Below, piece after piece: positions 1 through 19,347 of a stretch of DNA of 64,000 nt. The stretch is from Berghia stephanieae (taxonomy: Eukaryota; Mollusca; Gastropoda; Nudibranchia; Aeolidiidae), in assembly GCA_034508935.3 (NCBI GenBank), contig CM067450.1:421899-485898 (forward strand), in the 5' to 3' direction. Both the position numbers and the translations under genes were made by a program. The notes beneath the pieces were generated by a model. That model saw only the letters and a list, made by a program, of their open reading frames with translations. It was not told the DNA's origin and made no database searches. Position 1 is the first letter of the stretch. Every line of letters starts with the position of its first letter.

Positions 1-592
1 GCCCTTTTAAACGTTTTGTTTTGCTTGTTCTTATTTTTTTTTTTTTGGTCTCCAAAAATAATTAGAGAATTATAATTATAAGATATCAAACTCGAGTCTA
101 CGAGTCCACGTACTTCACTCTGTCTCTAAAGTGTTCAAAATTTAACTTGTCACCTTTTGATCAAACGTTAACCTTTTATATCGAAAAATGTTTATCTTTG
201 TTAATGTTTGTGATTGCAATATACGAAAGTCGCAATGTTATAGGGCCAGTTTGGCAAAAGAATAGGAAACAACAATTAAGAATGGCCAATGGATGGTCTG
301 ACATCTGGACCCACTTATGGATCTTGTTTAAAAACAATATTTTGCGTCATTTTTTTAGATTTACATTACAACAATGAGACCATAAGGAATTGGATTATCG
401 GACCTGTAAATAAGTGCACGTCAGTGGTCTCCAGGCCACGCGAGAGCAGACACGTGTTGGGTTTATCGCCAGTGTTGGGATAGAATAAAGTGTCACAAAG
501 ACAACATGTTCTCACGGTTCGAGTTAGAGTTAGATACGACGGAACACACTCATTAAAACAAAGTCGACATCATTGATTATTGATCGACCTAC
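1..592. other. Intergenic flank with MITE remnant
   Basis: No coding exon is supported here. Around 330-425 the sequence matches the right half of a palindromic MITE seen four more times in the window: an ACAATGAG block, then ATCGGACCTGTA and a short tail resembling GTGCACGTCA. The left half is not clear, so this copy is probably truncated or diverged. Confidence 0.4.
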
Positions 593-849
593 CTGAAGTT
601 AGGTGTCCTATATTTCAGCACAGCTGAAGAGCTTTCATCAATATGAGTGGGTTCTTTATCTATCTTAGCATCGATTTCAAGAATTCTTATAACCGGACCT
701 ATGCTATCGTTACCAACTGAAATGTTCTCATTACTATTATTGTTTTCCTTATCTAGAGCCCCGTTCCAAACCGACATGGATCCAAGTCCTATTCCATCCG
801 TTGGGTTAACGGAACGATCCATAGTATAAAAATGGAATAAGGGCCCCAA
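593..849 (-). CDS. Candidate first coding exon of an unidentified gene
   Basis: An open frame on the minus strand runs 86 codons from an ATG at 849 (a second Met follows nine codons in) and reaches a good splice donor, CTTCAG|gtaggt, at 593. The product is polar and low in hydrophobic residues, with an Asn-rich stretch (KENNNSNENIS) and an acidic region, which suggests a disordered N-terminus. I do not recognise the family. It points away from PLPP6, whose start lies about 510 bp off, so the two could share a promoter. No further exon is visible because the gene would continue left of the window. It could also be a chance ORF. Confidence 0.35.
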
Positions 850-1359
850 CAGTTTTATTTTAAGCTATTGCACCATTAGGATCTTATATCAAATTTTTTA
901 CTCGAAGGCCTAAGAGATCCGTTCATCTTCTTGGTTACTAAGGATGTTTGTTTACGTCAGGTAGATACTCTCAATACCAATGCTTTACAAAAGATGCAAA
1001 CTTCCTTCACGCGCATTCACATCGAAATAATATTTGATGTAATGGCGCTTTGTTTGCTTCAAAACTTGATAATCAAACCGATACTTATGGTTGATTATCA
1101 TGAACAAGATCAAATGTCGACACAGACTTATGAATATTAATTTCACAGTCGAAACAAGCCAACTTCATCACTTTATTGCAAGTGGAAACAGCTGTTTCAT
1201 ACCTAAAGAGACTCCATTATAGAAGAGTTCATTTGTTGATTACAGCGACCAAGTTGAAAGTGATCTCTCACTCGGCTTCTTCAACTTTAATTTCTATAAT
1301 TTAAAGGTAATTCTTATCTCCTTATTTGAGAGATATATACCATACCGATACATTTGAAG

Positions 1360-9224
<7,865 letters not shown>

Positions 9225-9354
9225 TGTCGGTTTTGCTCAATAGGAATGTTTCAATCATCTTAATTTATTATCGCACAATTAGAACAGCTTGTCCATTTTC
9301 TCTTTGATGACTGCAGTAGGCTTAGAGACCTTAGGAGTATGTCCCTCGTCTGTT

Positions 9355-9658
9355 GGCCGATATACACAATGGCCGATACATACAATGGCCGACGCATACA
9401 ATGGCCGACACATACAATGGCCGATACATACAATGGCTGATACATACAATGGCCGACACATACAATGGCCGATACATACAATGGCCGATATACACAATGG
9501 CCGATACATACAATGGCCGATACATACAATGGCCGACACATACAATGGCCGACACATACAATGGCCGACACATACAATGGCCGATACATACAATGGCCGA
9601 CACATACAATGGCCAACACATACAATGGCCAACACATACAATGGCCGATACATACCAG
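9355..9658. repeat. 16-bp minisatellite
   Basis: About 19 copies of CAATGGCCGACACATA and variants (GATACATA, GATATACA, CAACACATA). Because 16 is not a multiple of three, all frames on both strands stay open. It begins 130 bp after the PLPP6 stop, possibly in the 3' untranslated region. Confidence 0.93.
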
Positions 9659-9659
9659 C

Positions 9660-10650
9660 CATTTCCATGGTGTCAGTGAGATAGGACTTTTAGGTAGTGA
9701 AAGGTTGCCAAATTTCCATATGTTTACGGAATTCCGTATCTTTTAAGCCCTCAGTAGATTTTACAATCACCTGCTAAATTTTTAAATTTTTATTTTAAAT
9801 TTTTTTTGTCTTGAAATTTGGATTATTATTTTTTCCCCAAAATTGACAGATTTTTGTCTTGGTTGGTTGTGACAGGCCTACAGTAGGACAAAGTTTGAAG
9901 TCTGTATTCGTGAAAACGGAAAAGCTTCAGATGGGAACAGACAGACAATGGACATTTCAGGTTCAAACCCTTCATCAGTGTATTGTTATGCTGATGAAGG
10001 GTGTGTACCCAAAATGTCTATAATCTGTACTGTCCCTATCTAAGCCTTTGCCTTTTCATCTTTTCATTTGTATTTTCACGATCCAATGCTTCAGACAGCC
10101 CCTCCCCCCACCTAGTCTCTATCAGTGAAAACACTTTGATAAATGTAGATGAATATGAACATTTCTGTAACGCATTTCCATGGAATTACCATGCTCAGTG
10201 AGCTTCACAATGTTTCACATATTCTCCCAGCAGGCCAAATAAAACCATATTTCCATTTCATACAGTACCAGTCGCATGCAAGACACCCTTAGATTGTCCC
10301 TCACTGATATAGCCAGGTACTTTATCACAATGTCAGGTCCAAAATCTTTCATGATCACTGTCACCCATCCAGTCACTGTTGATGCTTAACATTGCTTGAC
10401 TTTTGTGAAAAGATGAGCACCCATACTGCTGAAATTCCGATGATGGTGCAGGTACCAGTATACACACACACGCACATACACACATACACACACTCATACA
10501 TACACGAAACGTACAATGGAATATAATCCTCGTACAAAGGTCACTTTCATATCATTATCAGCAATAAGTACATTCCATCTAGAGAAAAGATTTTTGTATA
10601 AATACATTTTTATGAATATTTATTTTGGTTCAACAAATGGTTTTATTTTG
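9660..10650. other. Intergenic sequence without recognised features
   Basis: A short CA-rich block lies at 10462-10505. No conserved coding signal, RNA gene or clear transposon end was found. Confidence 0.4.
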
Positions 10651-10664
10651 GTTTGTGTTAAGCG

Positions 10665-10665
<1 letters not shown>

Positions 10666-10712
<47 letters not shown>
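10666..10712. repeat. (GT)n microsatellite
   Basis: About 45 bp of alternating GT followed by T-runs. Confidence 0.95.
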
Positions 10713-10714
<2 letters not shown>

Positions 10715-10832
10715 TTGTTTTTTTTTTCATTCAATTTTTTGAATGACAGATTTTCATAAAGAGAATTTATTTTATGAGACCACGTGACTAACAAAATATT
10801 GAACAGCAATGAATATCTATACATATTGTTTC

Positions 10833-10913
<81 letters not shown>
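10833..10913. repeat. (GA)n microsatellite
   Basis: Two GG slips interrupt an otherwise pure GA run. Confidence 0.95.
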
Positions 10914-10916
<3 letters not shown>

Positions 10917-10939
10917 ACAACATATGATAAGAAATGGTG

Positions 10940-11200
10940 ATTTAGACCATTTGGGTAGTTTCCCTTGAAATTCGGCTATAACAGGACTCAGTTTTAACGA
11001 GATTCCACTGTCAAGTGGTTCAAAACTCTTATAAGGGTGAAGAATGGTTTGAGCCCAAACTTCTCCTTGTCTTTTGTTCTTTCTTTTTTTTTTTATGTAA
11101 CTGCTATTCTTCCTTTTTACATTCGATTCTTCAACCTGTTATGATTTCGTCCATGATGAAATTTAATCATGAGATTATGTTTGATTTCTTGAATTTGACT
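10940..11200 (-). mobile_element. Possible pogo/Tigger-like remnant
   Basis: Reverse-complement reading near 10985-11010 gives CAGTGGAATCTCGTTAAAAC, which has the look of pogo/Tigger terminal repeats. A 50-bp block at 11140-11190 (ATGAAATTTAATCATGAG onward) recurs at 14138-14185, next to another such end. No transposase survives. Confidence 0.4.
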
Positions 11201-11549
11201 CCAAAATGAACTAAATGCACAGTGAACCAAACCCTTACAAACAAAAACAAACACACCAGGTTAGGCAAGTAACGAAAATGAATTCAATTATAGTTTTGTA
11301 AATAACTTTTCTGTATTGGCATTTTTCTCTCTCTGGATTTTTTGTCCCATTCTTTCTCCACCCTGCGTCAGTTTCTTATTTATCATTGTGTGCAATAATG
11401 TAAGAACTTCAGGGACAGCCCCATGTCAATGCATGAATGTTGGTTTTTATATACATTTGTTTTACATGTCATTTGATCCAAGTCTGATGTTTGCAGCTCA
11501 AAATGATCGTATGATTTAAAAAAAAGTGTATTTGAACATTTTTTTTATT

Positions 11550-11640
11550 GAGGGGAGGGAGGGGGGGGGGGGGGGGTGATGTTTATCTTGGTAATTTTGT
11601 TATTTCCATTTGATCACAGACCCCCCCCCCCCCCCCCTCT
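11550..11640. repeat. Facing poly-G and poly-C tracts
   Basis: A G-rich run at about 11556-11576 is followed 45 bp later by a poly-C run at about 11621-11637, so the strands can pair as a long hairpin. A further poly-C run of about 27 lies at 11851-11876. Confidence 0.8.
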
Positions 11641-11993
11641 TCTATACAGACATTTTAAAATGAATTGGCCAAAGTATTTCCTCCGGTTTTCAATTTTTCA
11701 AACCAAAACTTGAGTGAAGAAAGGGCGAAAATGTTGTCCTTTTAGTCCGAATTTGTAAAAGAAACAAACAGAGTTTTTCTCCAATTCTGAATTTTGAATG
11801 TGGCTGAAGATTTGGTTGTAAGTTTTTGACATTCTAAATGTCAACCACCTTCCCCCCCCCCCCCCCCCCCCCCCCCACCCGCTGTATAGATTTTTTGTCT
11901 GTAGCAGGCTTATGACCATGACGGTTACGATAGATATTTCAATACGGGTATTGTCATTGTTTTATTTATTTGTTGTTAATGACAAACACTCCA

Positions 11994-12146
11994 ACACATA
12001 TATGCAGGTCTGATAACCCAATTCATTATGGGCTCGTTGTTGTAATGGAAATTACATTTTTTTAAATAACGCAAAATATTGTCCATTACAACAGTGTTAA
12101 ACTAGGCCCAGAATTGGATTCCGATGTCAGACCTGTATATATGTCA
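11994..12146. mobile_element. Palindromic MITE, copy 2
   Basis: The left end ATGCAGGTCTGATAACCC and the right end TGTCAGACCTGTATAT are inverted. The interior is also palindromic around TTGTCCATTACAACA. The same element occurs at 19664-19818, 20640-20810 and 37843-38001. It has no coding capacity. Confidence 0.75.
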
Positions 12147-12214
12147 CATCTAATCCAACCCATTTGCTATTCTTCAAACTCGTGTCAGACAAATTCACGG
12201 ATAAGATGAACACA

Positions 12215-12365
12215 ATGTTAAGCTGCTAGAAACTGTGGACTTTGAATAGAACAGCTTCAAAAATAGAACAAAATACGAGAAGATTTTGGGTTCAAGACTC
12301 TTCTTCATCCAACAACAAACAAACAATGAAAACAAAAATATATATGACTAAAAAATAACAAACCC
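12215..12365 (-). repeat. Dispersed CTGAAGA/GAAAC element copy
   Basis: Minus-strand copy: GCTGCTAGAAACTGTGGACT, then AACAGCTTC, AAAATACGAGA, and the hairpin region TTTTGGGTTCAAGACTCTTC. It is diverged from the 8515-8785 copy. Confidence 0.6.
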
Positions 12366-12976
12366 AGATCAACGTCTTTTTCTGAGGTGTGAAATTCATT
12401 TTTGTATATTAGGATTGGATGAACAGAAATGAAATTCCTAATTCATGTGACACACTTTCACTTTCACGTATTCCTGAATTTGCAAATAAAAAAATTCTAT
12501 CATTACGGTTAGTGTGACAGATGTACGTGAGAGCTCAATGATGACGTATACTGTACTCTTTTTGACATTGAAATGATCAAATGTGAAATGTTTGTAGATA
12601 TCAGTTTTGATTTGAACATGAAATTAAAGATTTTTATCATTATGCAGTCGTAATAGTCTGTATGTCAGTAAATATCTCTTTATGGGAGCTAAGCGGTAAC
12701 CAGCAACTTTCTTACAATGTCCTATGGTACATTTTCAAAAACAACCGACACATATGACATGATGAATCATTGTCAATTTTAACTGTGATTTGCTTTCTAA
12801 ATTTACTAAAGTTTCTGTCTATGCTGTTTGGTATTATGATGCAATCTTCTGTGGTCCACTCCGGATAATCGCAATACTTTGGAATCAGCGAACATGTTGT
12901 GATTAACCGAAGTTGAGTTTCCTGTCCACCATTGCAACATTTTTGGAGATAATAATAAAATAAATAATAAAATAAA

Positions 12977-13280
12977 ATAAATTGAGCTTTTATATAGCGC
13001 AATATCCACTAAATGTGCTCAAAGCGCTTTACAAGGGGTCCCTGGCCAACAGCAACATTTATCATGCAGGACAGGACATGAAGCCTGTTAGGCGACATTA
13101 CAATTTTTTCGGACGGAGACAACGCTGTTGACGTCAGGTATTCATTTTACACCTGAGTATGGTGAGAGAATGTGAGTAAAGAGCCTTCTCCAAGGACTCA
13201 ACTATGCGCTGAGCGAGGCTCGAACCCAGGACCTTCCGATACGAAAGCGAGTGTCATACCACTAGACCACATAGCCCTTT
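12977..13280 (-). mobile_element. tRNA-derived SINE, full-length copy (minus)
   Basis: On the minus strand: a tRNA-like head with an A-box-like start (TATGTGGTCTAGTGGTATGA), a B box GGTTCGAGCC, a body containing TTGAGTCCTTGG, CTCTCACCATACTCAGGTG and TTAACAGCG-type blocks, then the tail AAAGCGCTTTGAGCACATTT and GCGCTATATAAAAGCTCAA. About ten more copies of the same family occur in the window, which defines the unit at about 290 bp. It is probably transcribed by RNA polymerase III and mobilised by a LINE sharing the tail. Confidence 0.85.
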
Positions 13281-13914
13281 TTTGGGCAAGATTTGTCTCA
13301 GTTGGTTTAGGAGATGAATTGAACTCATTGATGATTGGAAGTTTTTTTCTGTAATGTGATATCATTCCTCTTGTAAGGGGAAGCCACGATTTCTCCATGG
13401 GTTTTTTTTCCAAGCTGCGGTATCTTTGGTCAGTTTCAGATAAAATGTTGGGACAGTTTTCACCACCACTTGTAAGTTTTTATTGCAATTTTGATTGGAC
13501 CACATAGTGTCATGCCATATATGGTAAACTCAAACCAGTTGTTGTAAACATTGCTCTTAGTCCACTACAGACTGAGCAATTTGATTGAAATAAAAATATA
13601 TGGCAGCCCTGTATAAATTTTTACAAGCAAAAGCAGCTTTGATGCAAGTCGACGTCTTATTCAGATTTGATTCACTTTCACTCTTTTGCTCTCAATATAT
13701 GTAAGAGTCAAAGAGATTAGCTGTGATGAGAAACAATAAGCTCTCACCAAACTCATTGGTCACAATGCACAGTTGTCAATCCTAATCATCGCTCAGTCTC
13801 TCCTTACACTTACAACTGTCAGTCTACCTGTTGTCTAAACTATGTCCAGCCCACTTGCCTCCTATCTAATCTAACGGTCACAGATGACCTCACAAACCCA
13901 GACTGCAAAGCCCC

Positions 13915-14100
13915 ACTCTCATAGAGTGGTGACACACTACTGTAGCACATAGAGTGGTGACACACTACTGTAGCACATAGAGTGGTGACACACTACTGTA
14001 GCACATAGAGTGGTGACACTGACACACTACTGTAGCACATAGAGTGGTGACACACTACTGTAGCACATAGAGTGGTGACACTGACACACTACTGTAGCAT
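13915..14100. repeat. 28-bp minisatellite
   Basis: Six or seven copies of ACATAGAGTGGTGACACACT plus ACTGTAGC, two with an extra GACACT. Confidence 0.92.
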
Positions 14101-14129
14101 TAGACCCCATTCGTCAACCTGTCACAAAT

Positions 14130-14345
14130 TTCACCCATAATGAAATTTAATTATGAGATTATGTTTGATTTCTTGAATTTGATACTTTTTTAGGTCGAAC
14201 ATTTTTCCAATTATTAACCGAAGTTTGTAGCAATTAATCAGTGACTTTTGTATAGATTTAACTCCATTTCTTGGAAAATATTGCGATTAACCAAAAGTTC
14301 TGATGGACCAAGTTGCGATTATCCATAGTGGACTGTACAGTTTGT
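14130..14345 (-). mobile_element. Possible pogo/Tigger-like remnant
   Basis: The right end reads, on the minus strand, TACAGTCCACTATGGATAAT followed by CGCAACTTGG. This is a typical pogo-like terminal sequence beginning with CAGT after TA. The left part shares about 50 bp with 11140-11190. There is no coding sequence. Confidence 0.4.
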
Positions 14346-14351
14346 GGTATT

Positions 14352-14406
14352 GGGGCTCCTCAATAGCTCAGTTGGTGGAGCGCTCGCTTTACACGGAAAG
14401 AGGCCT

Positions 14407-14467
<61 letters not shown>

Positions 14468-14470
14468 TGA
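14352..14470 (+). repeat. tRNA-like SINE head followed by (GA)n
   Basis: The sequence GCTCCTCAATAGCTCAGTTG followed by GTGGAGCGCTCGCTTTACAC resembles the 5' half of a tRNA with an A box. It stops after GGCCTGG and continues as about 60 bp of GA repeat. The missing 3' half argues for a SINE fragment and not a tRNA gene. Confidence 0.5.
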
Positions 14471-14569
14471 ATGTTGATTCTATGAGTCATAATGAGATTG
14501 ATGGTTATATTTATTTCAGTCTAGAGTATTAATTGTTGCATTTATTGATTATTTAATTAATTGATGGAT

Positions 14570-14661
14570 TGATTGTTTTATTTAATTATTATATTATATT
14601 ATTATAATATATTAATTTTATTATTATTAATTGATTATTAATTAAAATTAATATATATTTA

Positions 14662-14727
<66 letters not shown>

Positions 14728-14790
14728 AAACAATATTCTAATAATAAAATATTAAAAATATTATTATTTTATTATTATTAGATGAATTTT
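14570..14790. repeat. AT-rich (TTA)n region
   Basis: TTA/ATT repeats with a pure run at about 14665-14722, flanked by palindromic AT stretches. Confidence 0.9.
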
Positions 14791-14884
14791 ATTCACACGA
14801 TATATCGGGTGATTATATATAAGTACTATTGCTGTTCTTCTATTATTTTGATCTATATAGTCGAGGTATTGTGTTATCTATGGG

Positions 14885-15777
14885 AAACCCGACCAATAGG
14901 TTTCCTGGCTGTGGAATCCTGACCTCCATATGGCAGAGGTACTTTTGCTGTGTCATCTTTTCCCCAGTCTGGGGTGGGGATCCTGACCTCCCATAGTGGG
15001 CAGGGAGGTACTTTGCTGTGTCTTCTATCCCCCTATGTCTGGGTGGGGATCCTGACCTCCCATAGTGGGCAGGGAGGTACTTTGCTGTGTCTTCTATCCC
15101 CCTATGTCTGGGTGGGGATCCTGACCTCCCATAGTGGGCAGGGAGGTACTTTGCTGTGTCTTCTATCCCCCTATGTCTGGGTGGGGATCCTGACCTCCCA
15201 TAGTGGGCAGGGAGGTCTTTGCTGTGTCTTCTATCCCCCTATGTCTGGGTGGGGATCCTGACCTCCCATAGTGGGCAGGGAGGTACTTTGCTGTGTCTTC
15301 TATCCCCTTATATCTGTTTTCCAACATGCTTTCTGTCTTTGTCTTGGAATGAGATTACTTAGTTTTTTTCCTGGCCCTGGTCGGGGTCTTCTGGGAGGGA
15401 AACAGTCAAATGCATAGTTATTGTTTAGGGGGATGATATTTTTTTCCTTGTAAATCATCTCTCTGTTATGTATTAGTATATTTGTTTATTTTTAATGTAT
15501 ACTGTAAGCATTTGAGTGTATTCCTCTTGGTTGGACTTTGTTCTTGTGTCCGGATGAGACTTATAGGTGATTTCAAACTAAGTACATTGGTGGTGTGCTA
15601 TTGGAATCTACATCTGATCCCTATTTATTCCCAGTTCCCCTATGTCTTGCTTTCTCTTGGATGCTTCAATTGTAATTCTAGAACTTTTTACTATCCCATT
15701 TTCTTCCTTTTTACTGGCGCTGATATAACCTAAATGTGTTGCAAGTGCCGTAAAACCCTTAAAAACAAACAAACATC
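14885..15777 (+). mobile_element. Composite dispersed element with internal 69-bp repeats, copy 1
   Basis: A GGGTGGGGATCCTGACCTCC segment is amplified five times at a 69-bp period (about 14965-15305, one unit 2 bp short). It is followed by GTTTTCCAACATGCTTTCTG, GGGAAACAGTCAAATGCATA, AAATCATCTCTCTGTTATG, GGATGAGACTTATAGGTGAT and the tail TGTTGCAAGTGCCGTAAAAC then CCTTAAAAACAAACAAAC. The same succession recurs at 17130-17520 and 17521-18045. The 3' half resembles SINE tails common in marine invertebrates. It has no coding capacity. Confidence 0.65.
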
Positions 15778-15779
15778 AA

Positions 15780-16730
15780 AATAGGTCCAGTCATAAAGAC
15801 TATCGCTAGGTGCGAGCAAATGGAATTGGCAATAGGGTGGCCACATACTGATTTCCAAGGTTAAATTCAAATGACCATCATAATGCCCTAACGAAAGTAG
15901 ACGTTTTTACGTGTTCTCATGAGGGATAGGACACAGACACACTATTCATGTGCTTTCATATGAGGTAACATACACGCTACTTCACCTTGATCTAATCCTA
16001 TTGTAAGATAACATATGTAATGCATGAAGACAATGTCAGGAAATTTAGTCATTTTAAATTTATTGTTTAAATTTAAGGTTACAAAAATAATTTAAAGAAT
16101 CCAATCAAATCGACAAAGAGACAAATTTCGATAAAGGATTTTATTTTTTAATTATAAATGTTACATCACTCGATTTGTTATAGTTCAAGGCTCAGAAAAG
16201 GATTTTGTTTCAGTAAAGAATGGAGATAATATTTTCAGTCAGTGTTAGTGACATGGGGGGTGACTGATGTAGTTCAATGGAAAACTTGCAGTCCGTATTT
16301 TCTGACTGTTATGAACAGACACTCGTGTATTTTAATTATTTTATTTCTGTATTGTGGACATTGAAAGAGATCAAGAAAGATGGGCACATTTTATTTTCAC
16401 GTTAATAGAGACAAATCTTTTGAGCCATCAGCTTCGATCTGTCCAATGGAAGGGCGTGAAATGATGGCAGATCCGAAGGCCAAGGTCAAATTTTGGACTC
16501 ATGATTACACCCTATCAGATATTCTAAATAACCATTGGAATCAACGGGCAATAGTTAATTTAATTCATTTAATTAAGTTACTCGTATATCAATCTGTGAA
16601 AAATTGTTTTATAATTTTTATATTTCCAGTAATTCTGTGCACAATGATAAAAAATTTACATTGGCTGTTCGGAACAATGTTGATCCCCTGCCCTATGTAA
16701 TTTTAAAGAATAGATTATGATTATTAGTTA
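15780..16730. other. Intergenic sequence without recognised features
   Basis: AT-rich. A 106-codon open frame at 16380-16700 has no recognisable domain and no flanking splice support. Confidence 0.4.
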
Positions 16731-16747
16731 TTATTATTATTATTTAT

Positions 16748-16807
<60 letters not shown>

Positions 16808-16890
16808 TAATAATAATAATAATAATAATTTGTTTATTTATTTATTTAGTTGTTTATTTAAACAATTATTTTTGTTATTTATTTATTTAT
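16730..16890. repeat. (TTA)/(AAT)n and (TTTA)n microsatellite
   Basis: TTATTATT switches to AATAATAAT at about 16750, so the block is partly self-complementary, then TTTA repeats follow. Confidence 0.9.
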
Positions 16891-17129
16891 TGTTAACACT
16901 TACATTGCTGGCTATCAAAATTAAAATTTCAAAGAAAATTTTTTTCCTGTGTTTTGATTTTTAAAAAAATAGAATTATGACTATTATGTAACAATTTACT
17001 GGAAATGCACAGCTGTGTCGAGTTTAATTAATAGTCGAATGGGTGACAAGATAATACTCTTTCCATTGACCGAATTACACCAGCGTTATGTGGTGTCCAT
17101 GCGCCGTTACAAAATTAAACCATTTTCCT

Positions 17130-18045
17130 CGTTTGACCTCCTGTGGTTCTGGGCGGGGTTCCTGACCTCCCATAGTGGACAGTGAGGTCACTTACTGTGT
17201 CTTCTATCCCCCTATATCTGTTTTCCATCTTGCTTTTGGTCCTTGGTTTGGAATGAGATTCTTGGTTTTCTGTTCCTTGTCAGAGTCCTTGACCTTGGCT
17301 GAGAGGGAAACAGTCAAATGTATAAAGTTATTGGAGATCATATTATTTTCTTGTAAATCATCTCTCTGTTATGTATTGTTATATTTGCTGTTTTGAATGC
17401 ATATTTTAAGAATTTGAGTGTGTTCCTCTTAGTCGGATCCTGTGCTTGTGTCTGGATGAGACTTTTGGGTGATCTCAAACTATGCACAATGATGGTATGC
17501 TCTTGGAATCTACATTTGTTCCTGGGTGGGGTTCCTGACCTCCCATTGTGGGCAGGGGGGGGGGGGGGGGTACATACTGTGTCTTCTATCCCCTTATATC
17601 TGTTTTCCAACATGATTTCGGTCTTTGTCTTGGAATGAGATTACTTGGATTTGTCCAGGCCCTGACCGAAGTCCTAGCTGGGAGGGAAACAGTCAAATGC
17701 ATGGTTATTGTTTTGGGAGATGATATTTTTTTCCTTGTAAATCATCTCTCTGTTATGTATTATATTTGTTATTTTGAATGTATAATGTAAGCATTCCTCT
17801 TTGTTGGATCTTGTGCTTGTGTCTGAATGAGACTTATAGGTGATCTCAACTAGGTACATTGGTGGTGTGCTCTTGGAATCTACATCTGATCCCTATTTGT
17901 TACCAGTTCCCTTATGTCTTACTTTTTCTTGGGTGCTTTAATTGTAATTCTAGAACTTTTTACGATCCCATTTTCTTCCTTTTTGCTGATATAACCTAAA
18001 TGTGTTGCAAGCGCCGTAAAACCCTTAAAAACAAACAAACAAAAC
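17130..18045 (+). mobile_element. Composite dispersed element, copies 2 and 3 in tandem
   Basis: Two head-to-tail copies of the element at 14885-15777. Copy 2 (17130-17520) ends early at GGAATCTACATTTGTTCC. Copy 3 (17521-18045) has a run of about 18 G after GGGCAGG and keeps the CGCCGTAAAACCCTTAAAAA tail. A partial tail repeat follows at 18046-18205. Confidence 0.65.
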
Positions 18046-18220
18046 TACATTTGTTCCCTGTCTGTACAATTCCCCGTGTCTTACTTTTGTTCATGTGCTT
18101 TAAATTTAAATCTTGAAATTTTTCAGTCTTCCAATTTCTTCTTTTATCTGGTGCTGAAATGACCTCGATGTGTTCAACTGCCGTAAAACCCTTAAAAACA
18201 AACAAAAAACAAATCGAACC

Positions 18221-18440
18221 TATCTGAGCACATTGACAGTTTGTCTTAGAATCTACTTTATTTCTCCCCTTTGTATTCTAACTTTTCTTGGGTGCTTGAG
18301 CACATTGACAGTTAGTCTTAGAATCTACTTTTATTCTCTCCCTTTGTATTCTAACTTTTCTTGGGTGCTTGAGCACATTGACAGTTAGTCTTAGAATCTA
18401 CTTTTATTCTCTCCCTTTGTATTCTAACTTTTCTTGGGTG
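18221..18440. repeat. About 70-bp tandem repeat, three copies
   Basis: The unit contains GAGCACATTGACAGTTAGTC, TTAGAATCTACTTTTATTCT and TTTTCTTGGGTGCTT. It is made from the middle of the same dispersed element that precedes it. Confidence 0.85.
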
Positions 18441-18544
18441 CTTTTGCCGAGTTGCAAGTCTAATTTTTTTGGACTATCCCATTTTTTTTTTTTACAAACA
18501 CTGAAATGACCTGACGTAAAATCCTTAAAAAACAAAACACCAAT

Positions 18545-18842
18545 TTTGGCTTTGAGCTTTGGGATTCCAAGCTGCTGGAAGCTGTGGACTGTCAAAGTCA
18601 ATGAACACCAATAAATACAACAGCTTGTATAAAGACCAAAATACCAGACACGGGACGTTTCTTGCATCAGACACGGGACGTTTCTTGCATAACGAACGCG
18701 CCAAATATTTCTATGCCATCTATTTTGATTTTAAGTGATGTATTTATGGGGGTTTATTGTTTTTGTTCTTGTCTGAAGAAGGATTTTCGCCCAAAACACT
18801 TTTTTGTTTTGTTGAAGCTGTTATATTAATTTTTGTTTCATT
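18545..18842. repeat. Pair of dispersed CTGAAGA/GAAAC elements in opposite orientation
   Basis: A minus copy (18545-18650: GCTGCTGGAAGCTGTGGACT to ACGGGACGTTTC) is followed by a plus copy (18725-18842: TCTGAAGAAGG through CCCAAAACAC to GAAGCTGTTATATTAATTTT). Confidence 0.6.
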
Positions 18843-18846
18843 GCTT

Positions 18847-19160
18847 TGAGTATCTGAAGCAGCCACCAGTGTTTTGTAGTGGTTCCAGGTGACTAGACTA
18901 CATTATGGGTGTTACTGATGGTTGCATTTGAGTATCTGAAGCAGCCACCAGTGTTTTGTAGTGGTTCCAGGTAACTAGACTACATTATGGGTGTTACTGA
19001 TGGTTGCATTTGAGTATCTGAAGCAGCCACCAGTGTTTTGTAGTGGTTCCAGGTGACTAGACTACATTATGGGTGTTACTGATGGTTGCATTTGAGTATC
19101 TGAAGCAGCCACCAGTGTTTTGTAGTGGTTCCAGTTGACTAGACTACATTATGGGTGTTA
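18847..19160. repeat. 82-bp tandem repeat, four copies
   Basis: The unit begins TGAGTATCTGAAGCAGCCAC and ends GTGTTACTGATGGTTGCATT. The copies are almost identical. Confidence 0.95.
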
Positions 19161-19347
19161 CTGAAGGATTGTGTGTCTGAGGTCTTCAAGAGGTTTTCAC
19201 TCAGTCAAAAGCAGTGCTAGTTTCATTGGCGTGTTGAAATAAGAGACAGGAAGTGGATGTGTCTGTTGTAATTTTACTTGTGACTGTTATTTATTCATTT
19301 CTATATCTGACTTTTTACAACCATGGTGAGTTTTTGTAATCAAAGCA

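Noticed and set aside
9260-9746. Overlapping frames of 90-130 codons on both strands
   Set aside because: A 16-bp repeat without stop words opens all frames. Periodicity explains them fully.
14352-14420. tRNA gene
   Set aside because: Only the 5' half is tRNA-like. The T arm and acceptor pairing are missing and a GA repeat follows.
16380-16700. 106-codon ORF
   Set aside because: No recognisable domain, unsuitable composition in its second half and no splice or promoter support.
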